Part shown: positions 44,370 to 58,674 of the stretch, one piece after another
Layout of the letters: every line of letters begins with the position of its first letter
Numbering within the stretch: position 1 is the stretch's first letter
From: Niebla homalea
Lineage: Eukaryota > Ascomycota > Lecanoromycetes > Lecanorales > Ramalinaceae
Reading direction: 5' to 3'
Length of the DNA stretch: 64,000 nucleotides
NCBI GenBank assembly: GCA_019925105.1
Contig: JAHGAU010000017.1
Location: forward strand, 930,001-994,000
The notes under the pieces: model-generated
What the model saw: the letters and a program-made list of their open reading frames with translations, nothing else
Databases searched by the model: none
What the model was told of the DNA's origin: nothing
Position numbers and translations under genes: made by a program

Positions 44370-44454
44370 GTACGTTTCTTTCATTCTGGCCGAGAGACAG
44401 CCTATACTCCGCCGTCCACTCAACAGTGCCCTGTACTAATCTGCTGCTCATCAG
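44370..44454 (+). other. Probable 5'-UTR intron of ded1
   Basis: The donor gtacgt at 44370, a perfect branch-site match tactaat at 44434-44440 and the acceptor tcag at 44451-44454 define an 85-nt intron ending 46 bases before the ded1 start codon. Confidence 0.65.
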
Positions 44455-44500
44455 GCTATCAAATCAAACCACAAACCAGAAACCCAACGAAGCTGAAATC

Positions 44501-46659
<2,159 letters not shown>

Positions 46660-47852
46660 ACACTTACTTGATTCTGACATGCAGTACGACGGCAGCATCA
46701 GCCTAGAAATGGGTCTCCCCACGCCTTTGCTCGTCGCGCAATACCGGAACGGATCTTTTCATGGACACTGAACAATTTCTTTTGCAATACAGCTTCTGCG
46801 ACTCCTTTCACATTATTTGACAAGAATGGCTTTCATCTCTCAGTTATTCAAAAGGCTTGCTTCACCCGAGCCCGGTGCCAGGAGGAATCGACATAAATAT
46901 CACCTTTACGGCATACACTAGAAAGCGTTGACTTATACCCATATAGACTAGTCGATCCCGATACCCGGCTATGGCCTCGACGCATGAGGCTCACGAAGTC
47001 GGTATGGTGATTTATGGGCGTTCATTTGACGACAGTGCCAAGGTGACCTGGCAGCGGCATGCGGGCCTATGACTTAATAGATTTCTCATTTTCCGTTGAT
47101 GGACGAATTTTTCACCACAGTACGAGCGATACACCTTCTACAAGTGGCAATCTTGCTTTTGGGAGAAGACATGGACGTACGTTGGGGCTCTCAAAAGCAG
47201 CGTGATCCTTGCATGAGTGGGCGTCGGGGGCAAGAGGGCTTTTTGAAAGACGACCTTTCTTGCAGGACCCTGAAGTTGAATTGGTTCACGGTGCTTTGCA
47301 TACCTGCACTGTGAGCGAGTGCTCATTAATTCCAGGAGACATCATGGAGCCTAGCGTGTCGAGATCTTCTCCATTCTAGCTGGTAGACCAAATTCAATCA
47401 ACTTGCTTTGCGTTGAAATTTGACTAATCTCCTTTACCATGATGATAGTGGAGGCGCATTTAAATGAGTAGGGAATGAATTTATAGAACAGGGAAGTGGA
47501 GAGTGTGGATATCTTAGGGGGAAGTTGGGACAGCGGTGGCGGCGATGGTGGCATATCGCAAGCTCCAAGGCTTGCCTTTCCTAGGCGGATTCTAGCCCCC
47601 GTTAGGCCGCACCGCATTTGTACTGGGCTGCATAAGGACTCGAATTAGAAAGTTATCAGTCATTGGATCCTACGGAAGATGAAATTGCACTGCGCACTCC
47701 ATGACACGTTTGAGAAGCTGCACCTCAAGGCGATAGCAGTCTTGCATCATTGAGCAATTTCCCATTGTTCCTTCCTCCATACGCCTCGTGTTGTAGGGCC
47801 AATATGAGCCTCAAAAGGTGGCCCAAGCTCGAAGCGTAAGTAAGATGAAGCC
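46660..47852. other. Intergenic between ded1 and ies1
   Basis: These 1.2 kb hold the ded1 3' UTR and the ies1 promoter. Short frames on both strands (for example 47351-47617 minus) lack family resemblance. No repeat or RNA gene is recognised. Confidence 0.4.
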
Positions 47853-50146
47853 ATGGCGAGTGCTGGCACTGGAAGTTTCCAAATCTTGAAGGCAAAGGAG
47901 CTCCCTTCACCCATCAGTCCAGCAACACCTTCACAACAGACAACTTTCCAGGCTAGATCCACCTCTGCTTTCTCCAATTCCACCGGCGCCCGCTCTAATA
48001 GACAGAACGATCTTGCCAGTCCGGACCAAACTGCCCGTTCGCGGAATAGAAAGGGGACAAATTCGCCAAATCGCAAGAGCAAGAATCAAAACATCATTTG
48101 GATTGATGGGCAAACAATTGGCCCAAACGATCAACACGTGCAAACCGATCCTTTCACCAGGGCAGCCGAGTTCAATCCATCCGCCACAATGACTGTAGCA
48201 CACACCCGACGGAATGCCAATGGCACTGTAGGATCAGTCTTTTCAGGCAATAAGATCCGACACTTGAAGAAAGAAGATGGCATTCCCCTCTGGCGAAAGG
48301 ACATTCAGCTGGAATTTCTGCGATGCGTCTTCGATGATGACACCAAATGCTTCACCATGCCTTGGGAGCAGACCAAGGGACATACCTTCTCCGAAGTCTA
48401 TATCGACACCATGGCCAGAAGCAGCAAGACCAGCAAAGTCCTCAAGGAGAAGTTGCTCGCCGATCGCACAAGCGCCATGAGCATGGCCATGATTTGCCTC
48501 TTGGTCAACGTCGGCCGCATGAACACCACTCTAAATTGTATGACCCCGGTTTCATCCCGCCTACTGAGGCTATCGCTGATTGGAAGACAGTCTTTCCAGA
48601 GATGCGAGCCCAGCTCCGCACCTTTCACGCCATACCATCCTTACAAGCGAATCAGGACCCCAACGCATACAAACAGCTCCAAGATGCTCCACGCCTCAAA
48701 TCCATCCTCAAAGGTGCTTCAGAAGATATGAATCAACCAAACACAATAGACAAGATCAAAGCGGCTTCCGTGCCGAGGACCAATCCGGTCCATCTGATCT
48801 TCGTTCTCTCCCAATATGCCCCAAAGATCTCGGAGATGCATTTTCAACCTCCACGAGATTTTTTCGATCTGGTGATGCGGGGAACGCTGAGCAGTAAGAG
48901 CAGAGCCCGTGCCTTCCTATGGCTGATATGGTGGTATTTGGAGAGTAATTTCACCAAGGAAGATGCAGTGAATAACCCTTTTGGCTCTGGCGCCGAGGGT
49001 GAGGGGACAGATGGACTCCCCATCAAGGTCCCACCTTTCGAACATCTTACTGAGGCGCAGGCCGACGCCGAGAACGTCGATACGGAGGCTGAGAAGCAAT
49101 ATGGGGAACTCAAGAGGATAGAGAGGCGGAAGATTCTCGAAGAGGACGAGAGCGTTGGCCCCCCCATTAAAAAGCAAAAGAAAGGTCGGTTGTATCGCCC
49201 AAGGCAAGATGTTTGGTCTGTGCTGACTATAGCAATTCAAGGCCCAGACGAGGCAGTAATTGCCATTTCCGATACTGATCCAACCCGCACCCCATCGCCT
49301 TCATCCGCTATCCAAAGCAGACCGCACTTGGATCCGACAGCCCATACCTTCGCCTCGTCCAGCAATGTGAACGAAAATGGATACTCACATCCTCGATACC
49401 ACAACATCGCAAGCAAGACGGATCCCTCGAATCCTCAGAGGCTCGTCTTGAAGACGAGGATGGACAATCCTGTCAGCTCTTCACCGCCACTACCACACCC
49501 CCCTATACTTAGCGCCATCTCCAACGGACGTCCGAGGGCTCGCCCTGAGACCTCACATCAAAGAGCGGTCAATATGAATAGGAAGATGCGCATTGACCAT
49601 ATATTACACAAACGTTTGACTTCACACCAAGCAGAAGTGCGACGTGAGCAAAGGCGCAACCGCAGCTCCTTTGGCATGATGGTCATGAACCGTGTCAAAG
49701 ACTTACCAGAGAATTACGATACCGATGATGACGCTTCATTGGGACCTGGCGGGCTCGTACCCAATCGTAATGAGGCTGAAGACTACGGCGCCGAAGCCAT
49801 AAGGTATAAAAAGGTTCTTGACCGGGCATTGCGACGGCTGGCGAGAGCGGAGAACGATGGCCCGACGCCTGGTCTCACCAAAGGCTATAGGAGACGGAGG
49901 AAGAGATCAATGGAGCGTGAGGATGTCCAAGAAGGGTTTGACCGCTATGAGGTCCGCAGAGGCGGCAACGATCGAGCGAGTGGACCGAAGGGCAAAGCAC
50001 GTGCAGGCCAAGCCGATGAGGATCAATTGGACGACTTAGATTTGGACCTGCTGGGCGAAAACATGGAGGACGAAGACGACAGTGGCTCGAATGGTGAAGG
50101 AGATGATGCCGACTTGACGGAGGAGGAGGCAGCAATGCAGTATTAG
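47853..50146 (+). CDS. ies1: INO80 chromatin-remodelling complex subunit Ies1, 746 aa
   Basis: Ies1 is a fungal-specific subunit of the INO80 nucleosome remodeller in the nucleus. Exons 47853-48537 and 48591-50146 are joined in phase 1 across a 53-nt intron; together they give MNTTLN-F-FPEMRAQLRTFHAIPSLQ, the family segment, while reading through the intron shifts frame. Other conserved blocks are IRHLKKEDGIPLWRKDIQLEFLR.VF.D, the FSEVYID....S.K.SK.LK block, LKSILKGA, NPVHLIFVLSQYAPKISEMHFQPPRDFFDLVMR and SRARAFLWLIWWYLES. The C-terminal half is polar and disordered, then RIDHILHKR...RREQRRNRS and NYDTDDDAS...PN, and an acidic tail of Asp/Glu runs. Confidence 0.9.
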
Positions 50147-50475
50147 GGAAGCTCACTGAGTGCTTTATCATCAGGGCGCTCTGGATTTGTTCAAAAAGAC
50201 TCGAGATCTTTGATAGGACTTGCCTCGAGGCACCAGTTTCCTTTCACTTGCCAGTAAGGGCTGTATATTATGACCATAGATTATAATCAAACTATCTAAT
50301 AAAAGAATCACTGAGCCATTTCCGAGGCTTGCTAGGATATCTTGCATTTGATCCGCCTTCCTTTTCAGGAGGATGAGATGGATAATTCAGGCACCAGAAC
50401 CTTACTTATCCGCCTTCTCCGCACTTGCACTTAGCTACTTGAGCCCAATCGTTGCCCCTCGTTCTCACTTCTTCC
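50147..50475. other. Intergenic between ies1 and the M1 aminopeptidase
   Basis: These 329 bp should hold the 3' UTR of ies1 and the core promoter of the aminopeptidase gene. Nothing else is seen. Confidence 0.4.
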
Positions 50476-53400
50476 ATGAAGCACAGGGTGATAGAGGCGT
50501 GCAGATCTGGCCTTGCAATTAGACCATCGCGAATCTCCTACGCTTCGGTACCAAGACATTACTCCTCGACAGCGTTCTCATCCCGGCTTTCGATATCTTT
50601 TCCACTACTTTCCCATTCCAGGAGAGGAATCTCCGTTACGGAACAGAAAGATCGGATCCTCCAGCTGAGACATTGCTCATACCACCGCAGCATGTGCCGA
50701 AAAGAATTGGGAGATGCTGGGGGGAGCATGGATGTGACCAAGGGTCGAGAAGTCCTCCCCACCAACGCCAAACCCCTACATTACGATGTCACCCTGGAGC
50801 CAAACTTCGACAAATTCAAATATGAGGGGACGGTGGTTATCGAGTACGTACTAAGGGGGCATTGAGGGTCGTCCACTCCTCCCAACTTATCAGCTTTTTA
50901 CTTGGGAGGCGCAAACAAACTGACGTGGGCACTGGGCAGTCTCGATATCAAGGAAGATAGCACATCAATATCCTTGAATACGCTGGAACTCGATATACAC
51001 TCTACTAAGATCTCATCTGGCGGCTCCGAGATCACTTCGTCTCCAAATCTGAGCTACCATGAAGACTCCCAGACGACCACAATATCGTTCGACAAATCGA
51101 TATCCGCAGGATCAAAGGCCCAGCTCTCACACACGTTTACCGGCTATCTCAACGACAAGATGGCGGGCTTTTACCGCTCATCGTACAAGGACAAGGATGG
51201 CCAGACCAAGTATCTCGCTTCAACGCAGATGGAGCCTACGGATGCACGGAGGGCTATACCCTGTTTCGATGAGCCAGCGCTGAAGGCAGAATACACAATA
51301 ACCCTGATAGCAGACAAGTACATGACCTGCCTCAGCAACATGGACGTCGCAATCGAGAAAGAGGTCGACTCACAGGTTACGGGAGGCAAGAGGAAAGCGG
51401 TGACCTTCACCAAAACACCCCCCATGTCTACATATCTATTGGCCTTCATCGTGGGGGAGCTGAACTATATCGAAACCAAAGACTTTAGAATACCAGTCAG
51501 AGTGTATGCCACACCGGATAAGGACATCGAGCATGGCCGCTTTTCCCTCGATCTTGCCGCAAAGACGCTGGAATTCTACGAAAAGGAGTTCGACAGCCCC
51601 TTTCCCCTGCCGAAGATGGACATGGTGGCTGTACCAGACTTCAGCGCCGGTGCCATGGAGAATTGGGGCTTGGTGACCTACCGTATAGTAGACGTACTGT
51701 TTGACGACAAGACGAGCGGAGCCAATGCGAGGCAGAGGGTTGCCGAAGTTGTACAGCATGAATTGGCTCACCAGTGGTTTGGCAACTTGGTCACGATGGA
51801 TTTCTGGGAGGGTCTTTGGCTAAACGAAGGGTTCGCTACATGGATGTCTTGGTACTCGTGCAATAAATTTTATCCTGAATGGAAAGTTTGGGAAGGATTC
51901 GTGACGGACAATCTTCAAGGAGCTCTGTCTTTAGACTCGCTGAGGAGCAGTCATCCGATTGAAGTCCCAGTCAAGAGAGCGGACGAGGTGAATCAGATCT
52001 TTGATGCCATCTCCTACTCTAAAGGATCCTGCGTGTTGGTAATGGTTTCCAAGTATCTGGGCGAAAATACATTTATGGAAGGCATCCGTGCTTATATCAA
52101 GAAGCACAAATATGGTAACACCAAGACGGAAGATCTGTGGGCTGCGTTGGCAGCAGCCAGTGGCAAGCCGGTTGAGAAGATCATGAGCATATGGACCAAG
52201 AATGTGGGCTTTCCCGTTGTCACTGTCACCGAGAATTCCGACAACAAGAGTATCCATGTCAAGCAAAATCGCTTCCTTCGTACCGGTGATGTCAAGCCAG
52301 AAGAAGACAAGACGCTATATCCAGTGTTCCTTGGTCTGAGAACAAAGGACGGCGTGGATGAGGAGCTCACATTGTCCACCCGGGAGGAGGATTACCCATT
52401 GCCAGATGGTACCGACTTCTACAAGCTGAACGCCGATTCAACAAGCCTTTACCGAACATCCTACACTCCACAACACCTGACTAAACTTGGCGAGGCCGCG
52501 AAAGAGGGTCGTCTCTCCACCCGAGATCGAGCAGGTGTGGTCGCAGATGCCGGAGCTTTGGCCTCATCTGGCTTCCAGAAGACCTCCGGATTGCTCAGCC
52601 TCATCAAATCTTTTGATACAGAACAGGAGTTCACCGTCTGGGAAGAGATTCTGACTCGAATCCAAGCCCTACGAGCGGCCTGGATCTTCGAGCCCAAGCC
52701 AGTCAAGGATGCCTTACGCACCTTCCAACTAGCCCTTGTTTCGGGCAAGGCCCACGAAAAGGGCTGGGAATTCTCCTCCAGCGACGGACAGATCGAAAGC
52801 CAATTCAAGGCCCTACTCTTCGGCATCGCAGGCCAAGCGGGCGACCAACAGGTAATCCAAGCCGCTTTGGGCATGTTCGCTAAATTCGTCGCGGGAGACC
52901 GCACGGCCATCAACCCCAACATCCGCGGCAGCGTCTACGCCATTGTCCTCCAGCATTCTCCCACCGAGGCCGAGAAGTCCAAGGCCTACGACGCCATCCT
53001 GAACGAGTACCGCACCGCCTCCATCGCCGACGAGCGCCAGACCGCCCTCCGCGCCCTCTCCAGGGTGGGATCGGACAAGGCCCTCATCGAACGCACCCTG
53101 AAGCTCCCGCTGAGCGACGAGGTCAAATCGCAGGATATCTTCTCCCCCATCGGGGGGCTGAGGAGCGAGAAGGAAGGGGCGCTGGCGCTGTGGGAGTGGA
53201 TGACGGCGAATTGGATCGCGCTGACGGAGAAGCTGCCGCCGAGCCTGGGTGGCTTCAGCCACGTGGTGCAGATCTGCTGCGGCGGGTTCACGTCCGAGGA
53301 GCAGATGGCGATGATCCGGAAGTGGTTCGAGGGGAAGAGCACAAAGGTGAGAGAGAGAGAGAGAGATCCCTCTCCTGATTGATGCCTTTGGTTGCCAAAT

Positions 53401-53618
53401 CTTTTCTTCCTGAATCCTAAACTGCCCGGATTTGTCTCTTTAATTTGTGGTGGACTAACAAGCTGACTCTCGTCGCGCTGCAGGGATTCGATCGCGCCTT
53501 GGAACAGTCTCTGGACGGCATCCAGGCCAAGGCGAGCTGGCTGAAGAGGGATCGCGACGACGTCGAGCAGTGGCTATCGGCGAACGGCTACATTGGGAAG
53601 AATGCGCAGAAACTCTGA
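50476..53618 (+). CDS. ape2: M1 zinc aminopeptidase, Ape2/Aap1 type, 969 aa
   Basis: This is a neutral zinc aminopeptidase of the M1 family. Exons: 50476-50843, 50940-53346 and 53484-53618; introns of 96 and 137 nt; 2910 nt in total. Catalytic features are GAMEN at 360-364, HELAH at 396-400 with the third ligand Glu419 in NEGFA, and the ERAP-like C-terminal helical domain ending QWLSANGYIGKNAQKL. The first 72 residues are rich in Arg, Ser and His with few acidic residues, like a mitochondrial presequence. In-frame ATGs at 50692 (MCRKELG) and 50728 (MDVTKGREVLPTN) would give shorter forms of 897 and 885 aa that begin at the conserved domain. The last intron opens with a GA microsatellite fused to the donor. 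Confidence 0.94.
53347..53364. repeat. GA microsatellite at the donor site of the last aminopeptidase intron
   Basis: The intron starts gtgagagagagagagaga, so the 5' splice site is part of a (GA)n run; slippage would lengthen the run without removing the GT. Confidence 0.8.
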
Positions 53619-54290
53619 TGGTGTGCGATCCGAAACTACGATGGGAGATACAAGTCTTTCGATCCGAAGCCCCATGAGAGCTTGAGCGTATCTTGTTGAT
53701 GGTGCGGTTTGGAAGGATGATATCGTATTGGATGTAGATGGAACGACGGCAGATCTCTGTAATCTAGAGAAGTAAGCAGGAACAGGATGATGCTTCAGGA
53801 AGGCAAATTTTGGCAATATACGCCTGAGAGGAATCTGAACCAAGGTCGTGTTTATACAATATATCTGGTTGAAGCTTCCGAGAGTATTCTGTCATATACG
53901 ATTTCTCCATGCCCAATCGTCGCAGGGTATCTATTCTACACATTTCACCCCATTTCCCCTCGACTCCAGGCAATCCTGTATACCCTTGGTCCCGTATAAA
54001 GCCGTGCAGGCCTGCAGAGCGAAACGCCAATCCCAGGCTGGTCATGACGCCCCAGTGATTGCAAATTTTCAAGCAGACGCCCCCCTTCCTATCATCCATA
54101 CTGGGAGATTGATCGAGTGGCAAACTCCAAACAATTCATAATGCATTCATGGAATCGAGTATTCTCTCTTGGAGCAGCATCAGCAGAGTGGTTAGACACA
54201 CCCTCAGCTGTCAAATATAGACCAGCATAGAAGCCGATCGCGGTAGAACGGAAAGTCAAGGAAATTTCTGGCTATGTTGCATGACTCTTG
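53619..54290. other. Convergent 3' flanks of ape2 and atg1
   Basis: There is no supported gene in these 672 bp. Frames on both strands (53574-53843, 53764-54123) show no family resemblance. Confidence 0.4.
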
Positions 54291-57200
54291 CTACCGAGGT
54301 GGAGTTGCAGCCAGCATTTGCGGCTTCTCTGTCTCTGTGGATGAATTGACTGGCGATCTCGATGGGGCTGGAGGCGTGGTCTGATGACTGGAACTGGTGC
54401 GTGTGGAAATGATTTGCATCTTCTTCCGCAGCGCGTGCAGTCGGGAGCGTATGCTCTTCACCACTACTGGCATGTCAGTATGTTGGGCTTGAAAAATGAT
54501 GGGGTGGAGCAAGGCATACTTTTGAGCACCACCTTCCTATCCTCTGCCTCGACTCCGTTGATCGACTCGTCATTCGCGTCCGAATTTGAGCCGTCCTGCC
54601 TTCCTGCCAAAGCCTTTCGCGGCGATGACTCATCATCGTCCTCAAGGACGGCTTCAAGCATTCGTACGGCTGTCACGTATGCAAGGTCGCAGCCTGGTAA
54701 ATCTTCTCCCACTAGCTCATTTACTGCCGCACTCCGACTCATTTCCAAGGCACGATCGTACATCAACTTCTCGGCTGTCACACCCGATGTGACAACTACC
54801 TGATCTGTTGAGGATGATGACGAGGAAGAGGACACCGGGTGGTTGTTAGGATGACTCGGGTGATCTGGGGGAAGTTGTCTCTGCGACTCGAGGAGCTTAA
54901 GACGCACAAATTCGGCCTTTTCAAGTGTCTCGTTGAAACGGGTCCGTACCCACTGTACCACATTGTTGATCCGATTGCCAGATTTCACACTCGATGGAGC
55001 TATCGACTGTAATTGAGGGGGTGACGCCAGCCCGATGACCTCGCCTCGATTTTTGTGCGCCCACCAAGCACCGGCTATGTCCATCGCTTTGGCGAGTATC
55101 GAGAGGGCTTTAACATATAATACCAAGGCTTCTTCGGAAAGAGTCACTATGGCGTCGACTGTCAGGCCTTCGTCCTCGTGCGTGCTTTCGCCTTCATCGG
55201 GGACTTCGGGGATGCCCGCCCGTCGTAAGCCTAGTCCTCGATCCATGGATGGAGCGCAAGGTATCAGTTGCTTGTACTTTACTTCCGCAAAGCCAAAAAC
55301 CACATCGCTCCTCGTTGCACCATCCTCGATATTTTGCACGGTCCTCGAATCTTCGTCGAGTGGTACTTGCTCATGGTTCGACGTACCCTCGATCATCAAG
55401 ACATTGCCTTGACTGGCAGGATAGGCAGGGAAAGGACTGTAAGAAGGTGGAGAGACTCCACCCTTACCGATGGCGAGCGGTGGTGAGAAACCCATGCTAA
55501 AAAGTCTCCCGCTGGCCCTATTGATCGCCTTGGAAAGGGCGGATGTTGCAGATGCTGAATCTCGCACTCGTCTCTCAGACGAATTCTTCCGGTGATGGCT
55601 TGCATCGGGTCTCTTACCCGACGCGATTTGCATCGCTCTCGACGGAGTGACCTGAGCCCCTGCTGCTGAGGCAGGCGATCCTTGCTGAGTCGCCCGACGT
55701 ACCATGGCTCCTCGACCTCCATCTTCATAACTTTGATTACCACCATGTATCCTTGGGCTTGCAGCCAGCTCGTCTGCGAAGGCATTGACTTCGACCGCCC
55801 GCTTTTCCACAAGTACATAATCCCTCTCAAAGGCAACATCTTGTGCAGCTCTCTCGCGAGCTTCCCGAGCTTCCCTGGCTTGCAGGACCCTCTCGCGCTG
55901 GTGCGCTTTCTCCTGAGAAGAAAGTGAAGTTCGGCTTGTTTTCCTCTCCATTGCAGCCGCAGCGGCGTTTTTGGTGCCGTGAGCGTGTAGATCATGACGG
56001 GCAGGCGCAGTGGCATGAGTAACCATACTTGGTCTTCGCACTTGAGGTTGTGGCTCCCGGTTTCCTTCTTTCATTGACTCGTTACTCTGTTTCTTCATCT
56101 CCTTGAGATCTCCTTGGACGGAACGAGGGGGCGTGCCCGAAAGCCTTCGATGGACAGCGGGATCATTCTTGGTGATATTGGTTCTTGAACCAGTGTGAGA
56201 TGGACGCCTAGACAGATGCGAGGGAGGGTCCATGCTGCCCGCTTTTAGAGAGGATCCTGAAGTCTTGCCCTGAAGAGTCTTCCTTTCGTCTTCGAGATGA
56301 GCTGGATTGATCTCAGGGCGGGGCAGTTGCAATAGCCTATCTTCCTTGGTCAAGCCTGGGATCTCGTCCCTGATGACAGTGTGACTGAAGAACTGCTCGA
56401 AGGGAATTCTCTCACTCGGATGACGCTTCAAAAGGCTCCGTACCAGTCTCTTCAGAGAATCGCTCACATGAAGCTCGCTTGGGAAAGCAATTTTGTCTTC
56501 ACCCTTCTCAATCCTTCGTAATAATTCCACGTGATTTGAGGCTTTGAACGGTGGCTTGCCAGCAATCATCTCATACAGTACAGTACCGATAGACCAAAGG
56601 TCTACCCTTGCATCATACTTCTCATAGCGTAGGATTTCCGGTGCCATGTAGAGGGGAGATCCACAAAGGGTCTCGGCCAATGATGTTGTCGGCAAGGAGC
56701 GTGCAAAGCCAAAGTCGGCAATCTTGAGCGTTGGAAGACTCTCAACCCCGGTATTAGGAACCAGCGATCTCTCGTGGGCCGAATAAGGAAAGACAGCAGG
56801 TTTGACATTGGCGTAATACTGGGGCGAGGGGTCCAGCAATAAATTTTGAGGCTTGACATCCCGATGGATGTAATTTTTGACCCTAAGGAATTCCATGGCA
56901 TCGGACAGCTGCTTCAGGAAATGTCGTACGATGACCTCGTTCAGACCACCACCGGGGGGGTTGGGATATTTCTTTATGGTCTCTGCCATGGTCTCATGTA
57001 GGTTGAGCGAATTCTTCTTCTTGATGAAGTACGACAAATCACCTAGCTCACAGAATTCCATGATGAGATGGATATGAGCAGTAGATTCTTTGCAGTCGAT
57101 CAGAGCAACGATATGGGGATGATGCAGGCCCTTTAAGATGTGGATCTCGGAGTATAGGTTGTCTTTGAGCTTCTTATTAAGGCGGTGGACATCGACAGAC

Positions 57201-57517
57201 TTGATGGCTACGAAGCCGGGTTTCTTCTGCAGATGTGACTGGTGTCAGCAACAGACCAAACTGGCATTGATATCCCGGATGCTTGGTGCAGACTGAGTGG
57301 CGATGCGACCAATGCAACTGAGTCCAGACTGGTTGCACGAGAAGAAGGGCAAGAGTAGAACATTCCCAAGACTCACAGATACTGAGGCCTTATAGACGGT
57401 GGCGAAGCTTCCCCTTCCGATCTCCTCCTGCCTCAAGAAAGGTCCGATCGCCATTTCTGGTCTGGATGTTTCCTTTGACCTTCTGGAGGTGGAAGTGGAA
57501 GGTCGCTTTTCCGCCAT
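54291..57517 (-). CDS. atg1: Autophagy-initiating Ser/Thr kinase Atg1, 1007 aa
   Basis: Atg1 (ULK1 type) is the kinase that starts autophagosome formation with Atg13 and Atg17 under TORC1 control. Exons on the minus strand: 57377-57517, 54520-57226 and 54291-54466; introns of 150 and 53 nt; 3024 nt in total. The kinase domain has [11 protein letters not shown] in exon 1, VAIKSV (Lys56), [12 protein letters not shown] with catalytic Asp170, [11 protein letters not shown], the [10 protein letters not shown] segment and [13 protein letters not shown] long disordered middle follows, rich in Ser, Arg and charged residues. The C-terminal tandem MIT-like region ([58 protein letters not shown]) completes the family layout. 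The last intron joins RKVVLK to [16 protein letters not shown], the conserved C-terminal helix. Confidence 0.95.
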
Positions 57518-58674
57518 GATGATGGAGCTGTCAAGTGATGACAGGAGTGTCCAGGCGCCTGATAGATGAGGTGGTCCCGTGACAAGGTTGGTCACCACTG
57601 AAGATGAGGATAGAGCGTGGCAGTCAATGAGTTGAACATTATGAGCAGTGCTGAATGGTGTTGAGCGTTGTTGAAAGAGCGTATGTGAGCTGGCTACGCA
57701 AGGCCGCAGTGACCTAAGATCAAGGATTGCAGATCATGACAAGGGGGAAGTGGTGGAAGGTTGGAGGTAGAATGGTTTGATAGGTCGAATTGGCTAGTGG
57801 AGCTGCAGGGGCGGGTATTCGCCGTGATCGAAGGTGCCTGTTGGCAGCAGGTGGTAATGGAGGTCCTGGTCAGTGGGGTAAATGGGTGTCGTGTTTGGCT
57901 AGAATGCGACTTGTGACCTCTGCAGCCTACAGATGGCTAGAACGTTGGGTTAGATGGTGGGGGGGCGAGGGGGGCACCAGGAGCGATATTGAGGATTAGG
58001 TAAGGAAGATGCTGCCGAAACGCCAAGACGAGTACTCTCAATTGCAGTAAAGAAGCCCAAAGAGACTGTGAATTGTATCGGAGAAGAAGCGGGCCTGAGG
58101 ATGTCGAGTCTATAGAAACAAGGCGCCAGACACTAGAATGGAGAAGTCATAGTGATATGCTTGATGGGAAAGTTAATATCTGCAGGAGTACTTTTATGAC
58201 TCGACTGATTGCTGAAGTGTCCCACTTCCGCGCTAACGATAACGATAAGCCCCCAAGGCCACCTGAACCCTTCCCCAAGCCTTCCAAGCGTCAGTATCCG
58301 ACACTCCCTACCTATCATTTAGAAAGTCCGACTGAAATCTTACCAGACAAAGCAATCATGCCAGCTCAAATTCATTCCTTTATCTTCCCACTGAGACCTG
58401 TAGCAGTAGATAAGCCGCCTAGACAAATCTAGATTGAGTGGCATTGGCGTGGGTTCTGCCTACTCTCTCCGTTCTCAATGAAAAGGCGTCATCAGATTGG
58501 TCTTCGGGCGGCAATATTAATGATTGCACCAGGTTGGACTGGAATTGATCTCAAAGTATATGTAGCGAACATTGTAAACAGCATGACCGTCTTCTCACCC
58601 AATCGCATAAGATTTGCGTCCAACGGTTCTATCTTTTGTCGTCCCCAACGCCTCGCTAATCACAAAATGTACCA
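57518..58674. other. Intergenic: atg1 promoter and sec59 3' flank
   Basis: These 1.16 kb have no supported gene. Plus-strand frames 57790-57999 and 58073-58432 are short and unlike any family. The stretch next to 57518 should hold the atg1 promoter. Confidence 0.4.

Noticed and set aside
48538..48590. Apparent frameshift in the middle of ies1
   Set aside because: The two frames are joined cleanly by a 53-nt GT/AG intron that restores the FFPEM family segment, so the gene is intact.
54150..54250. tRNA-like stretch (gcagagtggttagacac) near the end of atg1
   Set aside because: It recalls a D-arm (A box), but no T-arm GTTCGANTC sequence, matching acceptor stem or T-run follows.
58073..58432. 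119-codon plus-strand frame upstream of atg1
   Set aside because: It starts at a non-ATG codon within the atg1 promoter interval; no family resemblance.
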